From Arachidicoccus terrestris (GTDB lineage Bacteria > Bacteroidota > Bacteroidia > Chitinophagales > Chitinophagaceae), in the NCBI RefSeq assembly GCF_020042345.1, contig NZ_CP083387.1, forward strand, positions 2,356,001 to 2,420,000: a DNA stretch of 64,000 nucleotides, written 5' to 3'. Under the pieces are notes generated by a model, which saw nothing but the letters and a program-made list of their open reading frames with translations, was not told the origin of the DNA and made no database searches. Below, one piece after another: positions 23,944 to 32,718 of this stretch. The translations under genes and the position numbers were made by a program. The number at the start of each line of letters is the position of its first letter. Positions within the stretch are counted from its first letter, which is position 1.

Positions 23944-25233
23944 TCATAATTCCTCTGCTGTCTTGCGGATGACGTCCAGCGTTTCCTCCAGATCCGACTG
24001 ACTCAGTGCGTTGCTAAGGAACCAACTTTCATAACCGGAGGGAGGTAAATGTACGCCTCTTTTTAAAAGCCCATGGAAGAACCGGGTAAACCTGCTCATG
24101 TCTGAACGGCTTGCGGAAGCAAAATCAGTTACCGGCTCCGTATTAAAAAAGAGGCTTAACATGCTACCAAATTGGTTAACCTGTACAGGAATATTCTTTT
24201 CTTTAAATATATCAATCAGCCCTTTTTGCAAAAAGGCTCCTTTTTCGTTCAATTCTGTATAGTATTCAGGATGATCCTTTAGTTCCGCAAGTAAGGTATA
24301 ACCGGCAATCATTGCCAGCGGATTACCGCTAAGGGTCCCTGCCTGATAGATATTTCCTAACGGAGCCACCTGCTCCATAATTTCTTTTTTGCCGCCAAAT
24401 GCGCCCACGGGAAGCCCTGCTCCGATCACTTTACCATAAGTGACGAGATCTGCATTAATATTGAGCCGCTCTTGTGCTCCTCCGGGCGCCAATCTGAAAC
24501 CGGTCATGACCTCATCAAAGATAAGTAAGATATTTTCCTGATCACAGATCTGACGCAGCCCTTCCAGGAACCCCGCTGCAGGCAATACACAACCCATATT
24601 ACCAGCTACCGGCTCTACAATAATTGCAGCAATTTCTCCTGCATATTGTTTTACCAGATTGCGGACCGCTTCCAGGTCGTTATAGGGAGCCGTGAGCGTA
24701 TCCAGGGCAGTACCTGCTGTGACGCCCGGCACCTCCTGGATGCCAAAAGTGGCTACGCCACTGCCTGCTTTTACCAGAAACATGTCGGCATGTCCATGGT
24801 AGCAGCCCTCGAATTTGATAAATTTATTCTTACCAGTATACCCCCTGGCTACCCGAAGAGCAGACATGCACGCCTCTGTTCCGCTATTGACCATGCGGAT
24901 CAGATCCACATTCCTGGTCAGGGATTTGATCAATTCAGCCATTTCTACCTCGAGTTCAGTCGGCGCGCCGAAAGAAGTAGAATTTGCTGCTTTTTTTTGT
25001 ATTGCGTTTACGACTGGTAAATAACTATGACCCAGGATCATAGGCCCCCAGGAAGCTATATAATCTATGTATTTCTGGCCATCCGCGTCATAGAGATAGG
25101 CGCCTTTGGCTTTTTCTATAAATATAGGGGTACCTCCGACACTTTTAAAAGCCCTGACCGGAGAATTAACGCCGCCTGGTATGGAATTTTGTGCTCTTTC
25201 AAAGAGGCGTTTGCTGGACGTGTATTCGTACAT
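23944..25233 (-). CDS. hemL: Glutamate-1-semialdehyde 2,1-aminomutase
   Basis: 429 aa, full length. A PLP enzyme converting glutamate-1-semialdehyde to 5-aminolevulinate, the last step of the C5 route to heme. Catalytic Lys268 is in VTYGKVIGAGLPVGAFGG. Other class III aminotransferase motifs: MVNSGTEACMSALRVARGYT, FEGCYHGHADMFLV, and FDEVMTGFRLAPGGAQ. It lies 34 kb from the hem operon at the right end of the window, whose hemA supplies its substrate. A TACATTTG -7 element precedes it at 25275-25282. Confidence 0.97.
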   Translation of the reverse strand: MYEYTSSKRLFERAQNSIPGGVNSPVRAFKSVGGTPIFIEKAKGAYLYDADGQKYIDYIASWGPMILGHSYLPVVNAIQKKAANSTSFGAPTELEVEMAELIKSLTRNVDLIRMVNSGTEACMSALRVARGYTGKNKFIKFEGCYHGHADMFLVKAGSGVATFGIQEVPGVTAGTALDTLTAPYNDLEAVRNLVKQYAGEIAAIIVEPVAGNMGCVLPAAGFLEGLRQICDQENILLIFDEVMTGFRLAPGGAQERLNINADLVTYGKVIGAGLPVGAFGGKKEIMEQVAPLGNIYQAGTLSGNPLAMIAGYTLLAELKDHPEYYTELNEKGAFLQKGLIDIFKEKNIPVQVNQFGSMLSLFFNTEPVTDFASASRSDMSRFTRFFHGLLKRGVHLPPSGYESWFLSNALSQSDLEETLDVIRKTAEEL

Positions 25234-25274
25234 AATATCTGAATCGTTGTCGTTCTAAATCGATTATAAGTCAG

Positions 25275-25282
25275 CAAATGTA
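25275..25282 (-). promoter_or_regulatory. Putative -7 element of hemL (TACATTTG)
   Basis: Exact TAnnTTTG match on the minus strand, 42 bases before the hemL start. Confidence 0.55.
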
Positions 25283-25333
25283 CGCTATAATTCAGGACAA
25301 CCTATGCATCAGGCGCATCCTTCTGGTGTATTG

Positions 25334-25930
25334 TTATTCCGGTTTGGCTTCTTTTAACGCTTTTTCAATTCTTTTGTCGGGGACCAGCCAAATGATGGCG
25401 CTGAGCGCATAAAAGGCAATGGACAGCCATGGGATAAAAAAGGCACTGGCAATGCCGGCTATGTAGATAAACGGAGAGGCCTGTTCTTTAAGCGTTTTAT
25501 TTTCGACTGCCTTGGCAAGCAGGCCGCTGCGGTCATTGGCATGGATCAGACAGTTCAGTAAGATGACCCAGGCAATTGCCGCCATAAACAGCACAAAGCC
25601 ATATAAGGCCAGTGGCGCTGCTGATGTGTGGTTTTCACCGACCCACGCCGTGGTAAAAGGAAATAAAGATAACCAGAAGAGCAAATGCAGATTCGCCCAA
25701 AGGACCTTTCCATTTACAACTTTGCAGCATTGTAACATATGGTGGTGGTTATTCCAGTATATCCCCACATAGATAAAACTGAGTATATAGCTAAGGAATT
25801 TTGGAACCAATGGCAGCAGAGCGCTAAAATGGCCATCACCCGACTCAGGAATTTTGAGTTCCAGTACCATGATTGTGATGATAATGGCCAGCACACCATC
25901 GCTGAAGGCTTCCAGTCTATTCTTTTCCAT
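25334..25930 (-). CDS. TMEM175-family (DUF1211) potassium-channel-like membrane protein
   Basis: 198 aa, six hydrophobic segments. The signature R-x-x-x-FSDGVLAIIIT (residues 5-18) is the ion-filter helix motif of bacterial TMEM175 channels. Later segments include YILSFIYVGIYWNNHHHMLQ and LWANLHLLFWLSLFPFTTAWVG, as in the family. Bacterial members have one six-helix repeat per chain and form tetrameric K+-leak channels. The physiological role here is unknown. A near-consensus TATATTTC box lies upstream on the minus strand. Monocistronic. Confidence 0.88.
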   Translation of the reverse strand: MEKNRLEAFSDGVLAIIITIMVLELKIPESGDGHFSALLPLVPKFLSYILSFIYVGIYWNNHHHMLQCCKVVNGKVLWANLHLLFWLSLFPFTTAWVGENHTSAAPLALYGFVLFMAAIAWVILLNCLIHANDRSGLLAKAVENKTLKEQASPFIYIAGIASAFFIPWLSIAFYALSAIIWLVPDKRIEKALKEAKPE

Positions 25931-26023
25931 GTATATTAATCACTTACGGTGAGGAATTTAACCCTAAATTAGCCGAAATATAGCAATATTGTATCTTTTG
26001 ACAGAAGAATCTGGCCGCGGCGT

Positions 26024-26353
26024 TTACCATTTGTGCGGATCATCCTGCGGGTCTTCAGTTTCATCTTCCTGCAATAACCGGTCGAGTTTTGTTTGTAAGC
26101 TTTGCAGTTTTTCCTCGGTTTGCTGCATTTCAATGAGGAATTCTCCCGCTTTATTCTGTTCTGTCGCCAACCAGAGTAAGGCCATCGAAACATAATCTTG
26201 CATGTCCTTACCGGCAAACTTGCTTTTGTATTCCATGACTTTATCATTGACCATCTTAACCGTTTTACGAACGATCTCCTCATCGGCCTTTTTGGTTTTT
26301 AGCCGGAAGGTTCGATCTCCGATGAGGACATTAATGATAATGATATCAGTCAT
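26024..26353 (-). CDS. zapA: Cell division protein ZapA
   Basis: 109 aa. The N-terminal domain IIINVLIGDRTFRLKTKKADEEIVRKTVKMVNDKV is typical ZapA, followed by a coiled coil (about residues 65-95) and an acidic tail. ZapA cross-links FtsZ filaments and promotes Z-ring assembly. It begins 4 bases after the stop of a coiled-coil gene and is the last gene of the pheT unit. I did not recognise a 6S RNA in the short gap after it. Confidence 0.88.
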   Translation of the reverse strand: MTDIIIINVLIGDRTFRLKTKKADEEIVRKTVKMVNDKVMEYKSKFAGKDMQDYVSMALLWLATEQNKAGEFLIEMQQTEEKLQSLQTKLDRLLQEDETEDPQDDPHKW

Positions 26354-26357
26354 ATTA

Positions 26358-26642
26358 TCAGGCGTCTAAAAGTGTAAGGCATTTATTGATTTCTTTCAGG
26401 TACTGATCGATGCGGTTTTGTAGCAACTGTTGCTGGTGCTGGTCCATTGTTTTAGTAGTGCTGATAATACCCGCGTCGAGTTTTAACTGTAAGGCCTCAC
26501 AAGCCTTCTGACTTTTAGCCAGTGCTGTTTCAGTTTCGGATAAGCTGTTTTTCAACTGCTTATTCTCTTTTTGCAACAACTGATACTTTTTAAGGAGTTG
26601 CTCCAGTTTATCTTCCAGATTTTTAAGCGTGGTCTGCTCCAT
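26358..26642 (-). CDS. Small coiled-coil protein upstream of zapA
   Basis: 94 aa, almost entirely heptad-like (LEDKLEQLLKKYQLLQKENK, then LKNSLSETETALAKSQKACE). No signal peptide. Its size, coiled-coil nature and tight coupling to zapA suggest a ZapB-like FtsZ-ring accessory, but sequence similarity to ZapB is not evident, so this is inference. It lies 62 bases downstream of pheT. Confidence 0.78.
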   Translation of the reverse strand: MEQTTLKNLEDKLEQLLKKYQLLQKENKQLKNSLSETETALAKSQKACEALQLKLDAGIISTTKTMDQHQQQLLQNRIDQYLKEINKCLTLLDA

Positions 26643-26704
26643 GATAAAAAGTGTTTAAAGTTATTGCCTTATTTATATTCTGCAGTGCTTGAAGCACGCA
26701 GGCG

Positions 26705-29122
26705 CTATTTTCGGATTTCTGCTTCTAATTGTTTCTCGAACCCTGTTATGAGTTTGATCATCATATGATCAATTTCTTTATCTGTCAGCGTTTTTTGCTC
26801 ATCCAGGAAGGCAAAGTTAATAGCCAGAGACTTCTTCCCTTTACCAAGTTTATCATTTTCAAAGACGTCAAATAAACGGGTCTCTTTAAGTAAAGGTAAG
26901 TTGGTTTTTTTAATAACCTCCAGAATCTGATCATAATGAACGCTATTATCCAATACCAAGGCCAAGTCTCTATAGACAGTCGGGAACTTAGAAACTTCTT
27001 TATAAGTAATCTTTTTATTTTCCTTTAATGAAATTAATGTGCCAAAATCCAGGTCCACAAAAAATACCGGGACCTTGATTCCAAACCGCTCTCTTTTAGC
27101 GGTACTGATGGTTTGGATTTCTATGACTTTCTTTTTGTCGGCCGCGACTTCAATGAAGCCGGATTCTGGCAGTATGGTGAATTTAATCTGGGTAAATCCG
27201 CATAACTGCAATAATGCATAAGCCAGGCCCTTTGCCTGATAAATAGTATAGGCCGTCCCTTTTTCAGACCAGAGATCCTCATGATCTTTACCGGTAATGT
27301 AGATGGCCAGGTGTTCTTTTTCCTGATACTGCCCTACGCCCGTGGTACTATAGGTTTTGCCAAACTCAAAAAACTGAAGATTATCATTTTTACGATTAAT
27401 ATTATATGAGAGAGACTCCAGACCGGTCTCAATCATAGACGGTCGCATGACATCCAGATCTGCACTAAGATTATTGATCATTTTGACCACCGACTGCAAG
27501 GTCTGTTCATTATAATACTTACTGTCTGTAATGGAATTGGTCATGATCTCATTAAAACCTCTTCCCACCAGAAACCCCGCTAACTTTTCTTTGAGATCTT
27601 CTTTAAGGCCATTGGCATCTATTGCCGGAGTAATTGTAATAGAGCTGGGAATATCAATATTATCCAGACCATCAATTCTCAGGATCTCCTCTACGATATC
27701 GGCCGGCAAGCTGATATCGGGCTTACTGTAAGGAACGGCCACCCAGACTTCATCCATGCCTTCCTTGATTTTTTCAAATCCGAGGGCTTCCAGAACATTA
27801 ATAATGGTGTCTTGATGATAGTTTTTGCCACTTAATTTTTTAAGGTAATGGTATTTTAAAGCTACCTGCGTTTTTTCCTTCGGTGTAGGATACACATCTT
27901 TGATCTCTGAACTGATCTGGCCTCCGGCAATTTCCCTGATCATCATCGCAGCCCGTTTCAGGACGTATACTGTATTTGAAATATCTACGCCTTTTTCAAA
28001 ACGGGAAGCGGCGTCAGTACGCAGTCCGTGGCGAACCGACGTTTTTCTGATCGAAGTAGGATTGAATACAGCGCTTTCCAGGAAAATCTCTGTAGTTGTT
28101 TCTTTTACGCCGCTTTTTTTACCGCCGAATACGCCGGCAATACACATAGGCGCCTCACTGTTGCAGATCATCAGGTCTTCATCAGACAAAGTACGGATCT
28201 TGCCATCCAGTGTTTCAAATGAATAGCCCTTATCCAGTGTTTTGACCTGGATCTGATTGCCGGTAACGGCCGCCAGGTCAAATGCGTGCAACGGCTGCCC
28301 GGTTTCATGCAAAATGAAGTTGGTAATATCAACGATGTTATTAATAGGCCTTTGACCGATGGCTTTCAGCTTTTGCTGCAACCACTCTGGTGATGGACCG
28401 ACTTTGACACCAGACAGAACAATACCTGCGTACCGGGGACACAATTCAGGGTTGTCTATTTGAATATCAATATTGTGACTGTAACTGTCCGGTTTAAAAC
28501 CATTCACAGAAGGTGTCTTTATCTTAAAGGTTCCGCTGTTGTGGCGGGTCAGGTAAGCGGTAACATCGCGGGCAACCCCCATATGACTCTGGGCGTCCAT
28601 GCGGTTAGGTGTCAGGCCGATCTCATATATGTGATCGGTATAAACCGGAAAAATATCTGTTGCCGGAATGCCTATTTTGGTATCGGCAGGGAGCACCAGG
28701 ATCCCATCATGGCTTTCTCCTAAACCGAGTTCGTCCTCTGCACAGAGCATGCCCATACTTTCCTCATCCCTGATCTTCGCCTTTTTTATGGTCAGCGCCT
28801 CTCCTTCTTTATTATATAAGGTGGTCCCGATGGTGGCGACCAATACTTTTTGGCCTGCCGCAACATTGGGTGCTCCGCAGACGATATTCAGCGGCGTTTC
28901 CTGTCCTATATTTACCGTAGTAAGCTTTAGCTTATCGGCCCCCGGATGCGGAACGCAGGTTAGCACCTCTCCTACTACGATTCCCTCAAGGCCGCCTTTG
29001 ATGCTCTGGTAATCTTCCAGGCTTTCTACTTCCAGTCCGATGGAGGTTAAAATTCTGGAGAGTTTTTCAGGATCTAATTTTTCCGGTAAATATTCACTTA
29101 ACCAATTATATGAAATCGTCAT
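26705..29122 (-). CDS. pheT: Phenylalanine-tRNA ligase beta subunit
   Basis: 805 aa from the ATG at 29122 (MTISYNWLSEYLPEKLD, the family's standard N-terminus). A start at 29197 would lie upstream of the likely promoter. Domains in order: B1/tRNA-binding (EMAP-like, about residues 40-150; VVGEVLTCVPHPGADKLKLT), B3/B4 editing region (about 210-390), B5 (about 400-475), a core similar to the catalytic fold, and the C-terminal ferredoxin-like anticodon-binding domain (about 710-805; SKFPTVYRDLALVLD). It acts as an alpha2-beta2 tetramer with PheS, whose gene is not in the window. A TATATTTG -7 element lies 47 bases upstream. Confidence 0.97.
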   Translation of the reverse strand: MTISYNWLSEYLPEKLDPEKLSRILTSIGLEVESLEDYQSIKGGLEGIVVGEVLTCVPHPGADKLKLTTVNIGQETPLNIVCGAPNVAAGQKVLVATIGTTLYNKEGEALTIKKAKIRDEESMGMLCAEDELGLGESHDGILVLPADTKIGIPATDIFPVYTDHIYEIGLTPNRMDAQSHMGVARDVTAYLTRHNSGTFKIKTPSVNGFKPDSYSHNIDIQIDNPELCPRYAGIVLSGVKVGPSPEWLQQKLKAIGQRPINNIVDITNFILHETGQPLHAFDLAAVTGNQIQVKTLDKGYSFETLDGKIRTLSDEDLMICNSEAPMCIAGVFGGKKSGVKETTTEIFLESAVFNPTSIRKTSVRHGLRTDAASRFEKGVDISNTVYVLKRAAMMIREIAGGQISSEIKDVYPTPKEKTQVALKYHYLKKLSGKNYHQDTIINVLEALGFEKIKEGMDEVWVAVPYSKPDISLPADIVEEILRIDGLDNIDIPSSITITPAIDANGLKEDLKEKLAGFLVGRGFNEIMTNSITDSKYYNEQTLQSVVKMINNLSADLDVMRPSMIETGLESLSYNINRKNDNLQFFEFGKTYSTTGVGQYQEKEHLAIYITGKDHEDLWSEKGTAYTIYQAKGLAYALLQLCGFTQIKFTILPESGFIEVAADKKKVIEIQTISTAKRERFGIKVPVFFVDLDFGTLISLKENKKITYKEVSKFPTVYRDLALVLDNSVHYDQILEVIKKTNLPLLKETRLFDVFENDKLGKGKKSLAINFAFLDEQKTLTDKEIDHMMIKLITGFEKQLEAEIRK

Positions 29123-29168
29123 GGATCTAATAGCTTTAATTCGTGCGGCATGCCGCTGAAATAGTTTG

Positions 29169-29176
29169 CAAATATA
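29169..29176 (-). promoter_or_regulatory. Putative -7 element of pheT (TATATTTG)
   Basis: Exact TAnnTTTG match on the minus strand. It supports the pheT start at 29122 rather than 29197. Confidence 0.55.
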
Positions 29177-29349
29177 AGTGTAATTCGTGAATGCCACCAG
29201 AAGTTCCTATAACCGGTCCTTCAGAATAAGTTGGTTTCTGAGGGCTTGAAATCGGACTTATTGTACCGCGCGTCCGACGTTTCACTGAAAAATTTCATAA
29301 TTTCACAGCTCAAGACAATGTTCTACGATTAATCAAACAAAATAATAGG

Positions 29350-31236
29350 ATGCAAAGATCATTATTAACCGCAATCAGCGGGTGCCTGTTGACGATGGGC
29401 AGCCTGTCACTCGCTGCTCAAGAGCTGTATGTTCCCAGAAACATAAAAAAAGCGATTGAAAAAGGGACGAGAACGCTTAACGGGCAGCCCGGTAAAAACT
29501 ACTGGCAAAATAAAGGGGCCTATGATATTCAGGTTAAGGTAACGCCTGAAACGCGTCTGGTAACGGGTCAGGAAAAGATCAAATATACCAACAACAGCCC
29601 GGATACACTTAAAATGATTGCCATTCGATTTGTCAACAATTTACATAAGCCTACCTCTCCAAGGTCTCATGTAACAAGCCCCGACTTTCTGGATACCGGA
29701 CTGGATATTACCCACTTGGTAATTGATAATCAAGTATATAACGTTGACGCTAAGGGCTGGGGTACTGTGGCGGGGATTCGGCTGAAGTCACCCGTTTTGC
29801 CACATCAGACAATAGATCTGGATATTAACTGGAACTACCCCCTGTCAAAACAAAGCGGCAGGGAAGGCCAGATTGATAGTACCACCTTTTATGTAGCCTA
29901 TAGCTATCCCAGGGTTTCTGTCTATGATGATTATAACGGCTGGGACATGCTGGACCACTCTGACCGCCAGGAATTCTATAATGATTTTAATGATTATACA
30001 TTAGCGGTAAGTGTCCCTAAAAACTATATCGTCTATGCGACGGGAGATTTATTGAATCCCGATGAAGTGCTTCAACCAGAGATCGCGATGCGGTTGAAAA
30101 AGTCCTATACGTCAGATGAAGTGATGCATATTGCTAATTTTCAGGAAGTTAAAAGCGGAAAGGTCACGAAGCAAAATGATTGGAACACCTGGAAATTTAA
30201 AGCGGATCATATTACAGATATGTGTTTCGGTACGAGTAAAAATTATGTATGGGATGCAGCAAGTGTTGTAGTTGATCCTAAAACAGGTAGGCGCGCCAGC
30301 GTGCAGGCCGCCTTTAATGATACCGCGACAGACTTTCACCATAATGTAGCCTGGGCCCAGCACTCACTTCATTATTTTTCTACCGAGTGGCCCGGCGTTC
30401 CCTATCCGTTTTCCAAAATGACTTCCTTCCAGGGATACGCCGATATGGAGTACCCCATGATGGTCAATGATGGAACAACGCCCGATCTGAAATTCTCTCA
30501 AATGGTACAGGACCATGAAATTGCGCATACCTATTTTCCGTTTTATATGGGGATTAACGAAACCCGCTACGCCTATATGGACGAAGGCTGGGCGACGACG
30601 TTTGAGTATTTAATTGGTCAGAAAGAATTTGGCAAAGCGCATGCTGATTCAGTATATAAGATGTTCAGGGTCGCCAGGTATATCAGGAACCCGGCAGCAG
30701 AAGAAGATCAGCCGATTATTTCTATGTCCAGTCAGGTAAGTGGTGCGGGATATGGACATAATTCTTATGGGAAGGCCTCTTTAAGTTATCTGGCACTCAA
30801 GGATTTACTAGGAGATCAGCTCTTCAAAAAAGCCTTACATTATTACATGGACACATGGAACGGCAAACATCCCATTCCCTGGGATTATTTTGGTGCGATG
30901 AACGCTGGTTCCGGCCGGAACTTGAACTGGTTTTTCCAGAACTGGTTTTTTACTAATAACTATATCGATATCCGGTTATCTAAAGTTGAGAAAGGGAATG
31001 GAACATATACTCTGACCATTGATAATCCCGGTGGATTTGCAATTCCATTTGATGTGGTTGTTACGTATACAGATGGTACAACCAGTACAAAACATCAGAC
31101 GCCGATTACCTGGAAGGAAAATCAACTGGAACAGGTTTTAAAGATTACTACCAAAAAGGCCATCGCGAAAATCACATTAGACGGTAATCTCTTTATGGAT
31201 TATACGCCGGCGGATAATGTTTGGACGGCTAAGTAG
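29350..31236 (+). CDS. Exported M1-family zinc aminopeptidase
   Basis: 628 aa. Signal peptide at residues 1-24 (LLTAISGCLLTMGSLSLAAQ). The gluzincin site is complete: HEIAH at 389-393 and the third ligand E412 in MDEGWATT, 19 residues after His393. N-terminal beta-domain residues 50-170 match M1 proteins (VTPETRLVTGQEKIKYTNNSPDTLKMIAIR). The exopeptidase GxMEN-type motif appears as YADMEYPMMVNDG, that is with MEYP, which is seen in bacterial periplasmic M1 members. It likely trims peptides in the periplasm or at the surface. Monocistronic, with a long-loop terminator at 31291-31347. Confidence 0.92.
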   Translation: MQRSLLTAISGCLLTMGSLSLAAQELYVPRNIKKAIEKGTRTLNGQPGKNYWQNKGAYDIQVKVTPETRLVTGQEKIKYTNNSPDTLKMIAIRFVNNLHKPTSPRSHVTSPDFLDTGLDITHLVIDNQVYNVDAKGWGTVAGIRLKSPVLPHQTIDLDINWNYPLSKQSGREGQIDSTTFYVAYSYPRVSVYDDYNGWDMLDHSDRQEFYNDFNDYTLAVSVPKNYIVYATGDLLNPDEVLQPEIAMRLKKSYTSDEVMHIANFQEVKSGKVTKQNDWNTWKFKADHITDMCFGTSKNYVWDAASVVVDPKTGRRASVQAAFNDTATDFHHNVAWAQHSLHYFSTEWPGVPYPFSKMTSFQGYADMEYPMMVNDGTTPDLKFSQMVQDHEIAHTYFPFYMGINETRYAYMDEGWATTFEYLIGQKEFGKAHADSVYKMFRVARYIRNPAAEEDQPIISMSSQVSGAGYGHNSYGKASLSYLALKDLLGDQLFKKALHYYMDTWNGKHPIPWDYFGAMNAGSGRNLNWFFQNWFFTNNYIDIRLSKVEKGNGTYTLTIDNPGGFAIPFDVVVTYTDGTTSTKHQTPITWKENQLEQVLKITTKKAIAKITLDGNLFMDYTPADNVWTAK

Positions 31237-31290
31237 TTCAGGGGTTCCGGAGGATACCTACGGTAGGCAGAAAGAAAGCTGTCTTAAATT

Positions 31291-31347
31291 AAACAGACAA
31301 TGCATTTCGCTATACAGAAATAGTAAAGCCATGCATTGTCTGTTTTT
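31291..31347 (+). terminator. Terminator of the M1 peptidase gene
   Basis: Perfect 15-base arms 31291-31305 and 31331-31345 (AAACAGACAATGCAT and complement), 25-base loop, then T run. Confidence 0.8.
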
Positions 31348-31373
31348 ATTTGATTAAACTTATTTTTGGACCT

Positions 31374-32378
31374 ATGCGAAGAAACTGGATCATTTTTGTA
31401 ATGGCTTGTGTGGTATGCTATTTTGGCTGTAAAGCGGGCAAAAGGAAGGGGCCTAATATCCGGAAAGTCAAACTGGATATCAAGGTAGACCATTTTGAAA
31501 AGGATTTCTTTGCACTGGATACCAATACTCATTACATGAGTGAGGGGTTAAAAAGGCTTAAAACCCAATATGGTTATTTCTATGAAGGCTTTCTATATAA
31601 TATCGCCGCATTTTCCATGGATGATGCTGTTCTGCCTGATGAGATGAACAAATTCATTGTTGAAAACCGTTATTTGTATGATAGTATAGACGATTATATC
31701 CCGCATTTAGACCGGCAGCTTAAGAAAATTGAAAATGCGCTAAAAAGGGCGAAGATCTATTTTCCTCACTTATCACTACCCGGTCGTATAATTACTTATA
31801 TAGGGCCGGTTGACGGGTATGGATGTTTTGCCAGTAAAGCTGGTCTCGCCATTGGATTACAACAATTTTTAGGTCCGGGGTTTACCGGGTATCAATCTGA
31901 TTATTTGTTGAGTTTATTTGGACAGCAGCGATTGCATCAATTTACACCCGATTATATTGCTCCTTCTGTCATAGGTAGTTGGATCGCGAAAATATTTCCG
32001 GATAAAGCTGAACAATATACCTTAAAAGACAAAATGATTGAAGAAGGCAGAAAATTATATGTTTTAAAAGCCTTACTGCCAGATCTGCCGGACTCTTTAA
32101 TCTTTGGCTATTCGGGGAAACAAATGACGTGGTGTGCAAACAACACTTATTTAATAAAGAAGTATTTTGAACATGAAAAACTGCTACAAATCCAAAATCC
32201 TGAAATTATTGTTGAATATATGAGCGATAATCAAAGGCCCGACGACCTGCCAATGGAATATCCTAATAATATCGGGAAATACTTAGGGTTCCTGTATGTG
32301 AAAGAGTATATGAAAGACCATCCTAAAATTAATCTGCCACAATTGATGGGAGAAAAGGTGTGGGCTCTAAAATTTTAA
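31374..32378 (+). CDS. gldB: GldB-family gliding-motility/T9SS-associated lipoprotein
   Basis: 334 aa from the ATG at 31374. A TTG at 31350 in the same frame directly abuts the upstream terminator and is less likely. A hydrophobic N-terminus with two cysteines (Cys15, Cys19 in CVVCYFGCK) suggests a lipoprotein, although the lipobox is imperfect. The body matches GldB: FEKDFFALDTN, FLYNIAAFS, and the C-terminal NNIGKYLGFLYVKEYMKDHPKINLPQLM. GldB is needed for gliding in Flavobacterium and is linked to the type IX system; homologues occur in non-gliding relatives. No other gld genes are adjacent. Probably its own unit. Confidence 0.82.
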   Translation: MRRNWIIFVMACVVCYFGCKAGKRKGPNIRKVKLDIKVDHFEKDFFALDTNTHYMSEGLKRLKTQYGYFYEGFLYNIAAFSMDDAVLPDEMNKFIVENRYLYDSIDDYIPHLDRQLKKIENALKRAKIYFPHLSLPGRIITYIGPVDGYGCFASKAGLAIGLQQFLGPGFTGYQSDYLLSLFGQQRLHQFTPDYIAPSVIGSWIAKIFPDKAEQYTLKDKMIEEGRKLYVLKALLPDLPDSLIFGYSGKQMTWCANNTYLIKKYFEHEKLLQIQNPEIIVEYMSDNQRPDDLPMEYPNNIGKYLGFLYVKEYMKDHPKINLPQLMGEKVWALKF

Positions 32379-32710
32379 CGAAAGAAGAAAAAATATTTCA
32401 TAGTTTAGCCTTTTTTGCAACAACTATTCAAATAAAAATAATCATAATGTTGTTTGTAGTCTACTTAATTTGTAGACTATTTAAAAGCATACTTTGTTGT
32501 TTATTAGCGTTTTATATACATGAAATTAAAAAACATATAAAATTTATATCATCTACCGTTAAAGTCTTTTAAAAAAAATCTTGCCAAAACGTTAATTGTG
32601 TTGAATGGTTTAATAACTTTACGCCGTTGTTACCCTTACAATGAGACCATAATAATTAACTAAAATCCAAATTGTAACTAACGACTCCAATCAGATTTAT
32701 TAATCAATTT
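32379..32710. other. A/T-rich intergenic region upstream of susC unit 1
   Basis: About 330 bases with no gene. An 8-base perfect hairpin TAGTCTAC / GTAGACTA lies at 32457-32479 and may end the gldB transcript. A near-consensus -7 box TAACTTTA with a TTGTGTTG upstream lies around 32600-32625 and is the likely promoter for susC unit 1. Confidence 0.45.
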
Positions 32711-32718
32711 AAAAGTAC

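Noticed and set aside
29123-29197. N-terminal extension of pheT
   Set aside because: The extension precedes the -7 element at 29169-29176 in part, and the family N-terminus is MTISYNWL at 29122.
32360-32572. 70-codon plus-strand frame overlapping the end of gldB
   Set aside because: A/T-rich, low-complexity translation and no start signal; likely chance.
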